64,000 nt of DNA from JASGKO01 sp049840595 (GTDB lineage Bacteria > Verrucomicrobiota > Verrucomicrobiia > Chthoniobacterales > Chthoniobacteraceae): the NCBI GenBank assembly GCA_049840595.1, contig JASGKO010000042.1, positions 62,001 to 126,000 of the forward strand, read 5' to 3'. The position numbers and the translations under genes are program-made. Positions 8,654 to 19,410 of this stretch are shown here, piece after piece (within the stretch, counting starts at the first letter, position 1; each line of letters opens with the position of its first letter). Under the pieces are notes generated by a model. That model was given only the letters and a program-made list of their open reading frames with translations. It did not search any database and was not told where the DNA came from.

Positions 8654-11600
8654 ATGAAAACCACCCCCTTGCGCAGGGGTTTGCTGGCAGCCGTCCTGGC
8701 TGTCGCAAGCATCACTGCGTCGAAGGCAGCCACGCTGACCTTCTCCTCCTCCGCCCCTACCGGCGGAGCTTCCTCGATCAGTAACTGGACCGGCGCCACC
8801 TTCGACGCCGACAACATCGGCGGCACTGGCGTCAACTCCAATGGCAGCCCCAACAACGGCAGCGCGAATGATGGCACCACCTACATCGCCAACAATCGTC
8901 CAGCCCAGGGCCAGACCTTTACCACCGGTTCCAACACCGGCGGCTACACCCTCAGCGCCATTACCGTCCGCATGCAGGGCTATACCAACAACACCGCGAG
9001 CGGCTCGAACATCGGCGGCTACAGCCTGGCGAGCACTTCGTCCACCTTCCGCATCCGCGTGGGCACACTGAGCGGGACAACGTTTATTCCGCTCACCATC
9101 GAAACGGCCACCTCCGGCGGCACGGGGACGCCAGGCACAGGCTCCGCGGCGAACGGACCGGGGACGTATCTCACCTTCACGCTGAAGGCCCCGATCGTCC
9201 TCCAGCCGAATACCACCTACGCCTTCGATCTCGGCACCTCCTCGGATTACTTCGAGATGCTCGGCATCCGCGATGGGGCCACCGGCGGCAATCCCTACAC
9301 CGCGGGCACCGCCTACACCAGCGGCGCCAGCGGCGTGGCCAGTGGCACCGTCACTACGCAGACCGGCGACCGCGTCTTCCAGGTGAGCCTCACCACTTAC
9401 ACGCCACCGACCGCGGGAACCTTCGTCCACCCGGGCCTGCTCAACACGGAGGCGGATTTCACCAAGATGCGCACCAACGTCGCGCTGGGCGTGAGCCCTT
9501 GGGCCGCCGGCTACACGGCGCTGACCTCGAACTGGATGGGGTCGCAGAGCGGGGGCTGGAGCCCGAACGCGCAGGCGACGATCACCCGCTCCGGTTCCAC
9601 CAATAACACGAGCCTGCTCTATAACGATATTGCGGTCTGCTATGGCTCGGCGCTGCGCTGGAAGATTTCCGGCGACACGGCGTATGCCGACCAGGCGGTG
9701 ACGATTCTCAATGCCTGGGGCTCCACGCTCACCTCGGTCGCCGGGGATACGAATGTGCTGTTGACGGAGCTGTACGGCTACCAGTTCTGCTGCGCGGCGG
9801 AAATCATGCGGACGTATTCGGGCTGGCAGGCGGCGGACATCTCGACCTTCCAGACGATGATGTACAATGTGTTTTACCCGCTGGCGGACAATTTCCTCAC
9901 CGGCCATTTCGGCACGGGGAATACGCACTACTGGGCCAACTGGGACCTGGCCGCGCTGAATACGATGTACGCGATCGGCGTCCTCGACGACAACACCAGC
10001 CTGACCACGGAGGCGACCAATTACTTCTACAGCGGGATCGGCAACGGCTGCATTGACCGGATGGTGAACTACATTCATCCCGGTTACCTCGGGCAGGGCC
10101 AGGAGATTGGCCGCGACCAGGGGCATGCCACGCTGGATATCGCGGAGCTTGCGACCCTCTGCCAGATGGCCTGGAACCAGGGCGTCGATTTCTACGGCTA
10201 TGAAAACAACAAGGTGCTCGCGGTCGCGGAATACACCGCGCAGTACCAACCTCGGGAACACGGTCCCCTTCGCCCCCTATGCGAACAGCGACGGCTGGCT
10301 GATGACCGGACCAAGCTCCCAATCGCAGGGGGCCAACTGGCGTCCAGGCTGGGCCACGATTTACAACCACTATGTGAATGTAAAAGGGCTGGCGGCCCCG
10401 AATACCACGACCGTGTATAACAACATGGGAACGAGCTGGTACTACAACGGCGACTCTCCCGGCTGGGATTACCTGACCTCGGCCCAGACGGCCATCGCCG
10501 CGGGCTCGCCCCCGAGTGGGCTGACGACCGTGATTACCGCCGGCCAGCCCGTGCTCAACTGGTGGGGCTCGACCTATGCGACGAGCTATAACGTGAAGCG
10601 CTCCACCGTCTCCGGCGGCTCCTACACGACGATTGCGACGGGCGTGACGACCAACACCTATACCGACACGACCGCAGTCGCGAATACGACCTACTACTAC
10701 GTCGTCTCGGCCACCAATTCCTCCGGCGAATCGGCCAACTCCAGCGAGGCCTCCGCCATCACCGGCACGCCGCTGGTCGCGCAGTTGAAGTTCGACGATG
10801 CCTCCGGCACGACGGCGGCGGATGCCACCGGCAATGGTTGGACTGGAACGCTGGTCAACACACCTACCTGGACCACCGGCAAGCTGAATGGCGCGCTCTC
10901 GCTCGCCAGTGCCTCCAGCCAGTACAGTCTCCCTGCCCGCGGGCGTGGTTTCCACCATCGCCGACTTCAGCGTCTCGGCCTGGGTCTATATGACCTCCGA
11001 CAGCACGCAGGCGCGTGTCTTCGACTTCGGCGATGGCGACGGGATGTATGGCGGCACGGACGCCTGGGGCAACAGCATCTGGCTGAGCGAGCGCTACATG
11101 TTCCTCACCGTGCAAGGGGGCAGCGGGCATGTGCACTTCGGCATCACCAACTCGACCAACTACGCCGAGGAAAGCGTGGACGGGGCAGCAGCCATCCCCA
11201 CCGCGCAGTGGGTGCATGTGGCGGTGACCAAGAGCGGCTCGGTGGCTTCGCTCTATGTGAATGGCATCCTCGTCGGCCAGAATACGAACATGTATTTCTC
11301 GCCGTTCCGCATCGGCTCGACCACGCAAGACTATCTCGGCAAGTCGCAATGGCGCAGTGATCCCTACTTCAACGGCATCGTGGACGACTTCCGCATCTAT
11401 CGCGGAGCCCTCTCCGCCGCCGATGTGCAGACCCTCGCCAATACCGGCGTGGCGCACTTGAAGTTCGACGAAACCTCCGGCACGACCGCCGTCGATTCCA
11501 CCCGCAATGGCTGGAACGGGACGCTGGTGAACTCGCCAACCTGGACCACGGGTAAAATCAACAATGCGGTCTCGCTGGCGAGCGCATCGAGCCAGTATGT

Positions 11601-13515
11601 GACCCTGCCCTCGGGCGTGGTCGCGAGCCAGACCGGCTCCACCCTGGCGGGCTGGGTCTATCTCAACTCCGTGAGCAACTGGCAGCGCATCTTCGACTTC
11701 GGCACCGGGACGACCAAGTACATGTTCCTCACGCCAACCAACAGCTCGACGAGCAAGATTCGCTTTGCGATCACGACCTCGGGCTCATCGGGCGAGCAGA
11801 AGATTGATGGAACGGCAGCCTTGGGCGCCTCCGCCTGGCATCACGTGGCGGTGACGCTCACTGGCAGCACGGGCACGCTGTATGTGGATGGCGCGCAAGT
11901 CGGGCAGAACACGGCAATGACGCTCACCCCATCATCACTGGGGACCACGACGCAGAATTACCTTGGCAAGTCGCAGTTCACGGCGGACCCGTATTTGAAC
12001 GGGTTGGTGGACGATTTCCACATCTACAGCGGCGCGTTGACGGCAGCGCAAATTGCGACCCTCTACGGCGGGCTCACGGCCCCGGTGGTCACGGTCACGG
12101 CGGGCAACACGCAGAACACCCTCGCGTGGACCTCGGTCAGCAATGCCACGACCTACGCGGTGATGCGCTCGACCACTTCGGGCGGGCCGTACACCATCGT
12201 TTCCAGCGGCCTCACGGGCACCAGCTATACGGACACCGGTCTCACCAATGGGGTGACCTATTATTACACGGTGGTCGCGCAGAGCTCGCTCGCGCAGAGC
12301 TCCGGCTCGACGCAGACGAGCGGGTATCCGGTGCCGCCGGTGCCGGCCACGCCAACCGGGCTCTCCGGCATCGGCTGGAACGGCGAGGTCGATCTCTCGT
12401 GGACTGCCGCCTCGACGGCGACGAGCTATAACGTGAAGCGGGCGACCGTCTCCGGCGGCTCCTACACGACGATTGCCTCGGGGGTCACCACCACGACGTA
12501 TGCGGATACGACCGCCGTGAATGGCACGACCTATTACTACGTGGTCTCCGGCGTGAACCTCGGCGGCGAAGGCGCCAATTCCTCGGAAGCAGCCGTGACC
12601 TTCACCCAGCCGTATGCCTACCTGAAGTTCGATGACGCCTCGGGCACGACCGCGGCGGATGCCTCCGGCAACGGCTGGGCGGGCACGCTGGTGAACTCGC
12701 CAACCTGGGGCACGGGCCGCAGCAATGGCGCCGTTTACCTGAGCGGCTCCAGCCAGTATGTGACCCTGCCGAGCAGCGTGGTGAGCACGCTGACCACCTG
12801 CACCTTCTGCGCGTGGGTGAACCTCGATTCCGTGACCTCGTGGGCGCGGATCTTCGACTTCGGCACCGGGACGACCAAGTATATGTTCCTCTCGCCGAAG
12901 AACGGCAGCACGGGGTTTATTCGCTTTGCGATTACGACCTCGGGCTCATCCGGCGAGCAGCAGATCACCGGCACGGCGGCGCTGCCGCTGACTGGCTGGC
13001 ATCACGTGGCGGTGACGCTCGCAGGCGCGACGGGCACCCTCTATGTGGATGGCGTCCAAGTCGGCCAGAACACGGCGATGACGCTGACTCCCTCCAGCCT
13101 CGGCGCGACGGGGAACAATTACCTCGGCAAGTCGCAGTTCAGTAGTGATCCGTATCTGGCCGGTCGCGTGGATGATTTCCGCATCTACAGCCGCGCCTTG
13201 AGCGCAACGGAAGTCGCCTCGCTGATGGCAACCAGCCCGGCGGGCCTCCTGGCGACTCCAGCCACCGTCACCGCCACGGCGGGCACCACCCAGGTCGCGC
13301 TGACCTGGAGCACGGTGACCAATGCCACCAGCTATAGCGTGCTGCGGGCCACCACCAGCGGCGGCCCCTACACGACCATGACCACCGGCCTTACCTCGGC
13401 CAGTTACACGGATACCGGGCTGACGACCGGCACCACGTATTATTACGTGATTGTCGCCAGCAGTTCGACGAGCCAAAGCGTGGATTCCACGCAGGCCAGC
13501 GCCACGGCGCAGTAA
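8654..13515 (+). CDS. Secreted alginate-lyase-fold protein with three LamG domains (two frameshifts)
   Basis: A paralogue of the 2473 gene, about 1,619 residues once two single extra bases are ignored (one C at about 10246, one A at 10926). Order: signal peptide, N-terminal beta-sandwich, alginate-lyase-like toroid with the same GNTHYWANWDL and GRDQGHATLD motifs, FN3, LamG 1, LamG 2, two FN3, LamG 3 and a final FN3. It ends at TAA 13513-13515 without a sorting signal. Both breaks fall where the intact paralogue reads AQYNLGNT and SSQYVSLPAGVV. Deleting one base at each restores those residues exactly, which argues for consensus error or very recent damage. Likely extracellular polysaccharide degradation or binding. 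The sugar specificity cannot be read from sequence. Confidence 0.8.
8722..12075 (+). repeat. Long duplicated segment, copy 2 of the paralogous lyase/LamG coding region
   Basis: Partner of 2547-5899. The homology starts at the signal-peptide cleavage region and ends at the GGCGGGCTC after the second LamG. The spacing between copies is about 6.2 kb. Both copies lie on the plus strand, consistent with tandem gene duplication. Confidence 0.85.
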
Positions 13516-13530
13516 TCGATTGAAGCGGAG

Positions 13531-13563
13531 CTTGCCGGTGGCATGGTGGTTGCCACCGGCAAG
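13531..13563 (+). terminator. Strong hairpin after the second lyase paralogue
   Basis: CTTGCCGGTGGCA at 13531-13543 pairs perfectly with TGCCACCGGCAAG at 13551-13563, with a 7-base loop. It begins 16 bases after the stop codon. No T-tract follows, so it may act mainly as an mRNA-end stabiliser ahead of the next terminator. Confidence 0.55.
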
Positions 13564-13640
13564 AGGGTGATGTGAAAGTGGGGTAGCGGTGGGTGGCGGT
13601 TGATCGCGAAAAAGTGGCATTAGGTGGCAGCCAAAAAAAA

Positions 13641-13674
13641 GAGCGAAGCTGGAGAAAGCTTCGCCCTTTTCTTT
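13641..13674. terminator. Probable bidirectional rho-independent terminator
   Basis: GCGAAGCT at 13643-13650 pairs with AGCTTCGC at 13657-13664. Eight A residues lie just upstream and CCTTTTCTTT just downstream. Plus-strand transcripts from the lyase gene and minus-strand transcripts from the glycosyltransferase both meet a U-rich end here. Confidence 0.65.
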
Positions 13675-13938
13675 AACCAAGCACCAAACAAGGTGTCTTC
13701 AAAACTTCAGTCCGCGAGGATCGGATCGGAATCCTCATCGCGTGGTTTTTGGGAAGGTTTGTGGGTCATATCAAATCAGGGGACCCGCCTTGCCCGCTCG
13801 CCCGCAAAACGGCCTGACCAGAAGGCCAGAGGTCGGTTCGCGCGCTCAAGCGTCGAGCTACGGATGAGTCACTGGCGCAAGTGGATACCACAACATATAG
13901 GCCCCATCAATAAAAATCCGCGCAGCATCTTGCGGTTT
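13675..13938. other. Intergenic spacer between convergent genes
   Basis: About 260 bases with no convincing open frame, RNA gene or repeat. It is simply the trailing region of the two convergent units. Confidence 0.4.
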
Positions 13939-15201
13939 TTAACCGCTGACCTTGGCCACCCAAAAGCTCTCATAAGCGGCCTCAAGGTTTCTGGTATAGG
14001 TTTCCTCGTCCAGCAAGGGCGAAGCACGAAGGCGGTCCCGCATACCGACGCGGAGTGCAGTCAACCGCTCGGGATCGTGGGCCAGCTTCACCGCAATCTG
14101 GATATACTCTTCCGGCGTTTTTGCCACCAGTTCACCCAAGCCTACACAATTCAGGATACTGCATCCCATCCGGGAGACATGACTCTTCCCTTCGAGCGTA
14201 ACCACCGGCAGCCCCATCCACAGCTTGTGGCAAGTCGTCGTACCTCCATTGAACGGAAAGGTATCCAGGGCGACGTCGCAATCTGCCATCCGCTGGAAAT
14301 ATGCAGCCAGCGAGGTGGCACCCAGGATTTCCAGACGCGATCGATCGACTCCCACCGCCTGCATAACATCGATAATTCGCTTCTGCGTGGCTTCCTCATT
14401 TAAGCCTCCACCTTGGATGACCATGGTGGAATGGGGAGTCTGCTTCAAAATTTGCGCCCAGAGGTGAACCGCCTCATCCGTTACCTTGGCCGGATTGTTC
14501 ATTGAACAAAAACGAACCGGGACTTTGGTATAATCATGCGCTACCACCTCGATACTCTCCGCAGATTCATCGGGAGTATAGCACCAGAAAATGTCCTTCA
14601 TTCGATGAAGCTTTTCGGAAGAGAGACTTTCGGTCATCCCTTCTGGATCGCACCGTCCATCGGTAATCCGATAATCCATGGTCGAAAGCCCCGTGGTATT
14701 AGGATAGCCGATCATGGAAACCTGAATCGGAGCCGCCTTGGTTGCAAAAACCGGCAGCGCGGTAAAAGCCGTATGCCCGGCAAGATCGACCAAAATATCG
14801 ATTTGGTCTCTGACAATCATTTCCTTCATTTGCGCCGGCTGAAGCCCGTTGATCCATCGCCAGTTTGGAATTAACGACTGGAGATAAATCGTCATCGCAT
14901 CGGGGCGGACCAAGTGTGCATAAGCAAAAATGTCGAACCGCTCCTTATCATGGTGCTTCAAAAAGGATTGGGTAAAATAACTGACCGGATGAGCTTTGAA
15001 ATCGGGGGAAATGTATCCGATCCTCAGTCTGCGTTCGTTGGCCTCTTTTGGGGGCAGTTCCGCCCGCATTCCTTTCAGCAAATATTCGATCGCCTTGCCC
15101 CAGCCAAAATGCTGCTTTGCCACCTCACTTGGACTGAGGCTGGGGAGATAGTTAATGGTCAGAAGAAGATTGCTGTGCGTTTGCGGATCAGGCGGATTCA
15201 A
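13939..15201 (-). CDS. GT41/OGT-like protein glycosyltransferase, catalytic half
   Basis: A 420-residue catalytic region of the O-GlcNAc-transferase/SPINDLY family (GT41). It starts with the HSNLLLTINYLPSLSP linker that normally follows the TPR array. It carries RLRIGYISPDFKAHPVSYF, DILVDLAGHTAFTALPVFA, QVSMIGYPNTTG, and the C-terminal DTFPFNGGTTTCHKLWMGLP that binds the sugar nucleotide. The family moves a sugar from a nucleotide donor to Ser/Thr of proteins. The TPR half lies in another frame directly upstream with a 14-base overlap, and the first start here is only a TTG. A single enzyme split by an indel near 15200 is more likely than two coupled genes. Confidence 0.85.
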   Translation of the reverse strand: MNPPDPQTHSNLLLTINYLPSLSPSEVAKQHFGWGKAIEYLLKGMRAELPPKEANERRLRIGYISPDFKAHPVSYFTQSFLKHHDKERFDIFAYAHLVRPDAMTIYLQSLIPNWRWINGLQPAQMKEMIVRDQIDILVDLAGHTAFTALPVFATKAAPIQVSMIGYPNTTGLSTMDYRITDGRCDPEGMTESLSSEKLHRMKDIFWCYTPDESAESIEVVAHDYTKVPVRFCSMNNPAKVTDEAVHLWAQILKQTPHSTMVIQGGGLNEEATQKRIIDVMQAVGVDRSRLEILGATSLAAYFQRMADCDVALDTFPFNGGTTTCHKLWMGLPVVTLEGKSHVSRMGCSILNCVGLGELVAKTPEEYIQIAVKLAHDPERLTALRVGMRDRLRASPLLDEETYTRNLEAAYESFWVAKVSG

Positions 15202-16315
15202 GGCTTCGCCGAAAGAACTCGGCCGCCTGTTGTGGATTGCCCTGCTCGAGGTGGATCAATCCCAGGCAGTTTAGTGCGAGCGCATGCCTCGGCTTGGCGC
15301 TGATCACCTGCTCCAAACAGCCAACCGCTTTCACTTGCTGCTTTTGCTCCTTCAAAATCATCGCCTTCGTCACTACGGCATCCAAGAAGCCGGGCTTTAG
15401 CGCCAAAGCTTTCTCAAGACTTTCCATGGCGGCGTTTAAGTCACCCGTATCCTTCTGCGCAAAAGCGAGATTATTATAGGCTTCGGCAAAATCCGGCTTG
15501 TCTGCAATCGCTTCTTTGAAGAGATCGATTGCCTCGTCCATGCGTCCAAGTTCACGCATAGTGGTCCCAAGGTTCAACTTGGCATCCGGGGAACGGGGTC
15601 GCAATTGAATCGCGGTACGCAAAGACTTCTGCGCTTCCGGAATCCGTCCCTTTCTCATGTAAGAAACTCCCAAATTATTATGGGCGTCCGCAAATTCTGG
15701 CTTCAAGCGAATGGCCGTTTTCAAGGCTTCGATTCCGGCATCGAACTGTCCCAGTTGATTGAAGCAAATCGCCATATTGCTCCAGGCCTCTGCATACTCG
15801 TCACGGAAGGAAATGGCTTTTCGGTAGGCCTCCACGGCTTCAGTATATCGCTCCTGGCATCTCAGCGTGTTTCCCAGATTATTCCAGGCCCCGGAAAACT
15901 CCTCGTCCAATTCGATTGCCTTGCGGCAAGCCCGCTCCCCCTCTTCAAGGTTACCCAACTCTATTTGAATGAGTCCTAAGTTGTTATAGGCGTCCGTGTA
16001 TTCCGGCTCCAATTCGATCGCTTTTTCCAAGGACTCGATGGCCTTGGAAAGCTCCCCCTGCATGCGGTACGCCTCCGAGAGGTTGTAATGAAACATGGGC
16101 GCCTCCGGCTTGACCAGCAAAGCACGGCTTATCATCTCAGCCGCGATCTTAAATTCTTTTGCCTGATGCGCCAGCAACCCGAGAAGGTGCATGGCGTCGG
16201 CATTACGGGGATCGTAGGCAAGCACTTGCTTGTAGATCTGCTCGGCTTGTCGCAACTGACCTTCGCGATGAAATCTGAGGCCCACTTCAATGGCCTCTTC
16301 AAGGGACATTTTCAT
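15188..16315 (-). CDS. TPR array, N-terminal half of the GT41/OGT-like enzyme
   Basis: These 375 residues consist of about ten consecutive tetratricopeptide repeats (A-x-x-L-G at position 8 and P at 32, for example ADAMHLLGLLAHQ and AWNNLGNTLR). This superhelix selects protein substrates in OGT-type enzymes. The frame ends at FFRRSLESA. In the next frame the expected N-P-x-D-x-x-x-HSNLLL linker begins at once, so removing one base (CCTT to CCT near 15203) fuses the two into about 795 residues, a normal length for the family. ATG at 16315 follows a hairpin and T-tract with no recognisable Shine-Dalgarno. Confidence 0.85.
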   Translation of the reverse strand: MKMSLEEAIEVGLRFHREGQLRQAEQIYKQVLAYDPRNADAMHLLGLLAHQAKEFKIAAEMISRALLVKPEAPMFHYNLSEAYRMQGELSKAIESLEKAIELEPEYTDAYNNLGLIQIELGNLEEGERACRKAIELDEEFSGAWNNLGNTLRCQERYTEAVEAYRKAISFRDEYAEAWSNMAICFNQLGQFDAGIEALKTAIRLKPEFADAHNNLGVSYMRKGRIPEAQKSLRTAIQLRPRSPDAKLNLGTTMRELGRMDEAIDLFKEAIADKPDFAEAYNNLAFAQKDTGDLNAAMESLEKALALKPGFLDAVVTKAMILKEQKQQVKAVGCLEQVISAKPRHALALNCLGLIHLEQGNPQQAAEFFRRSLESA

Positions 16316-16358
16316 AAAAAGAATGGGAGAGGCGATCTTCGCAGAACACCTCTCCCAT
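16316..16358 (-). terminator. Hairpin plus T-tract abutting the TPR start codon
   Basis: ATGGGAGAGG at 16323-16332 pairs perfectly with CCTCTCCCAT at 16349-16358, with a 16-base loop. On the minus strand the stem is followed by TCTTTTT and then immediately by the ATG of the TPR gene. It fits a terminator for the PEP-CTERM gene or an attenuator for the glycosyltransferase. Confidence 0.6.
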
Positions 16359-16388
16359 GCAAATGGATATTAGAGTTATTGGCCCAAC

Positions 16389-17134
16389 TTAGGCAGTACC
16401 GCCGACGGCGGCGAATCATCATGGCTCCCGCACCGGCCAGCGTTGCAAGCGCTACCGAAGATGGTTCCGGAGCGGCGGTTGCCGTGCCGGAAACGAGGAA
16501 GTTGTCCACCCGAGCCGTCCCACCAGTAGCCACCGCTGCGCTTGATGAATTGAGACCGTCACTGGTGAGTCGGAAATAAACCGCCGACAGATTCTCCAAG
16601 GTATCAATGGACGACAGGTCAAAGGAATACGAGGTGCTGGTGACCGTAGCGGAGGCTCCACTCCAGGAAGTCCCCGGCATCGATCCCAATGAAGTGAAGT
16701 TAGTGAAATTAGAGCCATCGATGCTGTACTGAAGCGTGAAGCCATTTGGACCAGTGCCGCTCCGAGTCAAATCGAAGCTCACAAGCAAATCCTGGTAGCT
16801 AGTCGTATCGATCACAAATTGATAGTAATCACCTGAGGACCAGTGGTTGGAGCTGAACGAATTCACAGAACCGTTGCCACGGCACACTGTAAACGGTAGC
16901 AGTCTGGGCATGAACTCCGCTGGCGGTGCCCGAACCGATTTCAGCCAGGAACCCACCGGCACTGGCACCAGTGGTTGCCACGCCCGAGGTTAAGCTGCTT
17001 TCAAAGGTAAAATCCGCGACTACCGCACCATTTGCAGCGCCCGCCAAGACGGCCGCCGATCCGATCACAAAGGCAAATTTTGCGGCGCTGCTCCGCTGTG
17101 GCCGCTCTCCCAATTTTGAGACAATTTTTTTCAT
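16389..17134 (-). CDS. PEP-CTERM sorted exported protein 1 (frameshifted)
   Basis: An exported protein of about 250 residues. The N-terminus MKKIVSKLGERPQRSSAAKF leads into a hydrophobic signal ending in GAANGA. The middle belongs to a beta-sandwich family with GSGTASGVHA, NGSVNSFSSNHWSSGDYYQF and SFDLTRSGTGPNGFTLQYS. The C-terminus has the PEP-CTERM tripartite signal: PEPSSVALATLAGAGAMMI followed by five Arg. PEP-CTERM tails are recognised by exosortase in exopolysaccharide-producing Gram-negatives. The frame breaks near 16879: removing one base turns VPWQR into VPGNGS, matching the family. A second indel near 16394-16400 would give a short Arg-rich end and the TAA at 16389-16391. Without it the frame runs on to 16312 through the terminator. 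Confidence 0.75.
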
Positions 17135-17496
17135 CTGGTTGGTTACTTCTTTTGGTGGTGTTTGGTTTTTTAAAAACTCATTCCCTGCATCCCCTCACCA
17201 TTTTCCGTCCCGCCATGACCGGGTTACCTTTAATTTCCGTCCCGTAATGTTTCCATCACTTTATTGTGACCTTTTGGTTACAGAAATATGGCGGGATCAT
17301 TTAGCACCGCTTATGCCATCGGCGAAAAAAATTTTCAGTTTTGTCATTTACTCTGAATTTCACAGAGCAAGTTACCGCTTTGAAAAAGTGATCATAATTA
17401 CACTGTGTGATTTTATACACATCGGATGTTTCCTTTGATGCAAAGTGGGTTGTTTTCAACCGTGTAATGTTTCCTCTGCTTCCTAAAGGATATCGA
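17135..17496. other. Intergenic region between two PEP-CTERM genes
   Basis: About 360 A/T-richer bases containing the promoter region of PEP-CTERM gene 1. The word GTAATGTTTCC occurs twice (about 17245 and 17465). There is no gene, tRNA or clear terminator. Confidence 0.4.
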
Positions 17497-18314
17497 CTAC
17501 GCCCGACGAGGGCGGCGCAGCAGGCCTATCGCCATTGTCCCGCCCATGAGGAGAAGGCCTGCGGAAGGCTCGGGAACGACCAGTTCCGCTGGGTTGAGCA
17601 CAGAAATGTTGTCCAAGGTGAGCACCGGTGCAGAGGTGCTGCCGCCCTGGCGGAGAACGAGCGTGGCCAGTTGGGACGGGGTCACACTGTTTTCCGTCCA
17701 AGTGTAGGTCTCATACAAAGACCCATTCACATAGAGGGAAAGCGTATCGAGCCCCTTGCCACCGACGAAATTCCAGACGAACGACACGTCGTAGGAAGTA
17801 TTGAGTGCGAGGCTGGTCGTGCCGTAGGTGCCAGGTACCTGGAAGTGGCAGAGAGGCCGAGCAAATAGCCGCCTTTCCCGTCGTCCTCGGCAAAAATTCG
17901 ACCAAAGAAGTTCGTATTTCCCGCAGTGGCGACGTTACCAAAGGTCAGGAAATAAGCCCCGCCGCTGGCCTGGGCGATCTCAACGTTGAGCTTGAAATCA
18001 AGCTCCAAGCTACCGCCGGTGGTGTAATTGATGGCCGTGGCAAAGGCATTGTAGAGATCCTCCCCGCTATAGCTGGGACTGATGGTCGAACCACCGAGGG
18101 CGGCGACCTGATTACTACTGTTGAGGGGGTCGGCGGTGACATTGATCGGCAGCGCGCTGCCGCTATTCGTGATTTCGGCCCAAGTTCCCTGACCGACGAG
18201 CGGATTTTGGGTATAGCTGTCGAAATTATCGGAAAAAACGACCGAGGCACGCGCTGTGTCGAACGCCGCCAGCGTGGCCATGGCAAAAAGAAAGATGGTG
18301 GATTTGTACGTCAT
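17497..18314 (-). CDS. PEP-CTERM sorted exported protein 2 (frameshifted)
   Basis: An exported protein of about 272 residues. MTYKSTIFLFAMATLAAF starts a signal peptide ending in ARA. The body starts SVVFSDNFDSYTQNPLVGQG, the opening of many Verrucomicrobiota and planctomycete LamG-like PEP-CTERM proteins. The tail is VVPEPSAGLLLMGGTMAIGL then LRRPRRA and stop, a textbook PEP motif, transmembrane helix and basic cluster. The frame is broken near 17842. One missing base there (ACTTCC read as ACTTTCC) restores a continuous protein through VPGTYGTTSLALNTSYDVSF. The start at 18314 places the signal peptide at the N-terminus; a longer frame to 18404 adds residues that do not look like a leader. 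Function beyond surface display is unknown. Confidence 0.75.
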
Positions 18315-18499
18315 GGTGATTGGTTTCCCTACAAGCCCTCGCCATTTTTCCCTGGGGCGAAAAAGCCCCCAAAGCCCTGTTGTTGCGGGGTCACTTAATG
18401 CCATAATTACTGTAGTGCAATGTTTTTAACCGTGTCTTTACCCTTTTCCCCACCCGTCTCCCTCTTGCGCGACCGAACGTTTGCGAAAATACTGGGGCT

Positions 18500-19300
18500 A
18501 TGACCGACCCGTTGCTCCAGGAACTCCTCCAAGCCCGCGCGAGCCGCCGGGGCTGCGCACTGGTGACGCTGGCCGCGACCCAGGGCTCCGTTCCCCGGGC
18601 GGCGGGTGCGAAGATGCTGGTCTATGCGGATGGACGATTTTCCGGCACGATCGGCGGGGGAAAATTCGAGGCGCTGGTGATCGACGAAGCCCGCGCGGCA
18701 ATGCAGCGGCGCGAAAAGCTTCCGGTATTGAAAACCTACCCGCTGCACGAGGGGGATGCGGAATCTTTCGGGGCGATCTGTGGGGGGACGGTCACGGTGC
18801 TGATCGAGCCGCAGGTGTTGCCCGAGGCGCTGGTGATCGTCGGCGGCGGCCATTGCTCGGTCGCGATTGCCCGGCTCGCGCAGAGCTGCGGCTGGCAGGT
18901 AACCATCCTCGAAGACCGGGAAGACCTGCCGGGCGAAACCGAGGCCAGCCAGATCACGCAACCGGCCCCGGACTTCATCGCGGCACGCCCCTGGCAGCCC
19001 GACGAGGCGCTGGTGATGGTGAGCCGGAACTATCACCTCGACCGCGAGGCTCTCGCCGCCGCGCTCCAGTATCGCGGCTGGGGTTACTGTGGAATGATCG
19101 GCAGCCGCAAGAAGGTGCGGCAGGTTTTTGCGGAACTCGGCGAACGCGGATTCGGCCCCGAGGATTTCGCCGCCGTACATGCGCCGATCGGGCTGGATAT
19201 CGGCGCGGATTCGCCGGCGGAAATCGCGATCAGCGTGCTGGCCGAGGTGCTGCGCGTGTTGCGTGGAGCGAAGGGCGGCAGCTTGCGCCTGGGAGGGTAG
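18500..19300 (+). CDS. xdhC: XdhC/CoxI-family molybdoenzyme maturation factor
   Basis: 266 residues. The N-terminal XdhC_CoxI domain carries ALVTLAATQGSVPRAAGAKM and GTIGGGKFEALVI. The C-terminal XdhC Rossmann domain carries ALVIVGGGHCSVAIARLAQ, ending with GADSPAEIAISVLAEVLRV, the usual family signature. XdhC proteins bind the molybdenum cofactor, promote its sulfuration and insert it into xanthine dehydrogenase-type enzymes. No such oxidase gene is in this window, but MoaC, MogA and a MoaD-like protein are. The gene stands alone, divergent from the PEP-CTERM genes, with a typical start and length. Confidence 0.85.
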   Translation: MTDPLLQELLQARASRRGCALVTLAATQGSVPRAAGAKMLVYADGRFSGTIGGGKFEALVIDEARAAMQRREKLPVLKTYPLHEGDAESFGAICGGTVTVLIEPQVLPEALVIVGGGHCSVAIARLAQSCGWQVTILEDREDLPGETEASQITQPAPDFIAARPWQPDEALVMVSRNYHLDREALAAALQYRGWGYCGMIGSRKKVRQVFAELGERGFGPEDFAAVHAPIGLDIGADSPAEIAISVLAEVLRVLRGAKGGSLRLGG

Positions 19301-19410
19301 AAAAACTCTCGTGCCCATACTCCGTGTCCCCCCTCTTCGCTTGCACTACGCCACGAGGGTGGCTTCAAGCAAAGCGGGCGATCACCCCGCGAGCTACGCG
19401 CTCCCTCGAC

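Noticed and set aside
2547..12075. Composite transposon or IS-driven duplication of the lyase genes
   Set aside because: No transposase gene or terminal inverted repeats flank either copy. The intervening palindromes are short REP-like units.
16312..16388. C-terminal extension of PEP-CTERM protein 1 down to 16312
   Set aside because: The extra residues after the Arg cluster run through a terminator-like hairpin and do not occur in PEP-CTERM tails. A one-base indel giving a stop at 16389 is more plausible.
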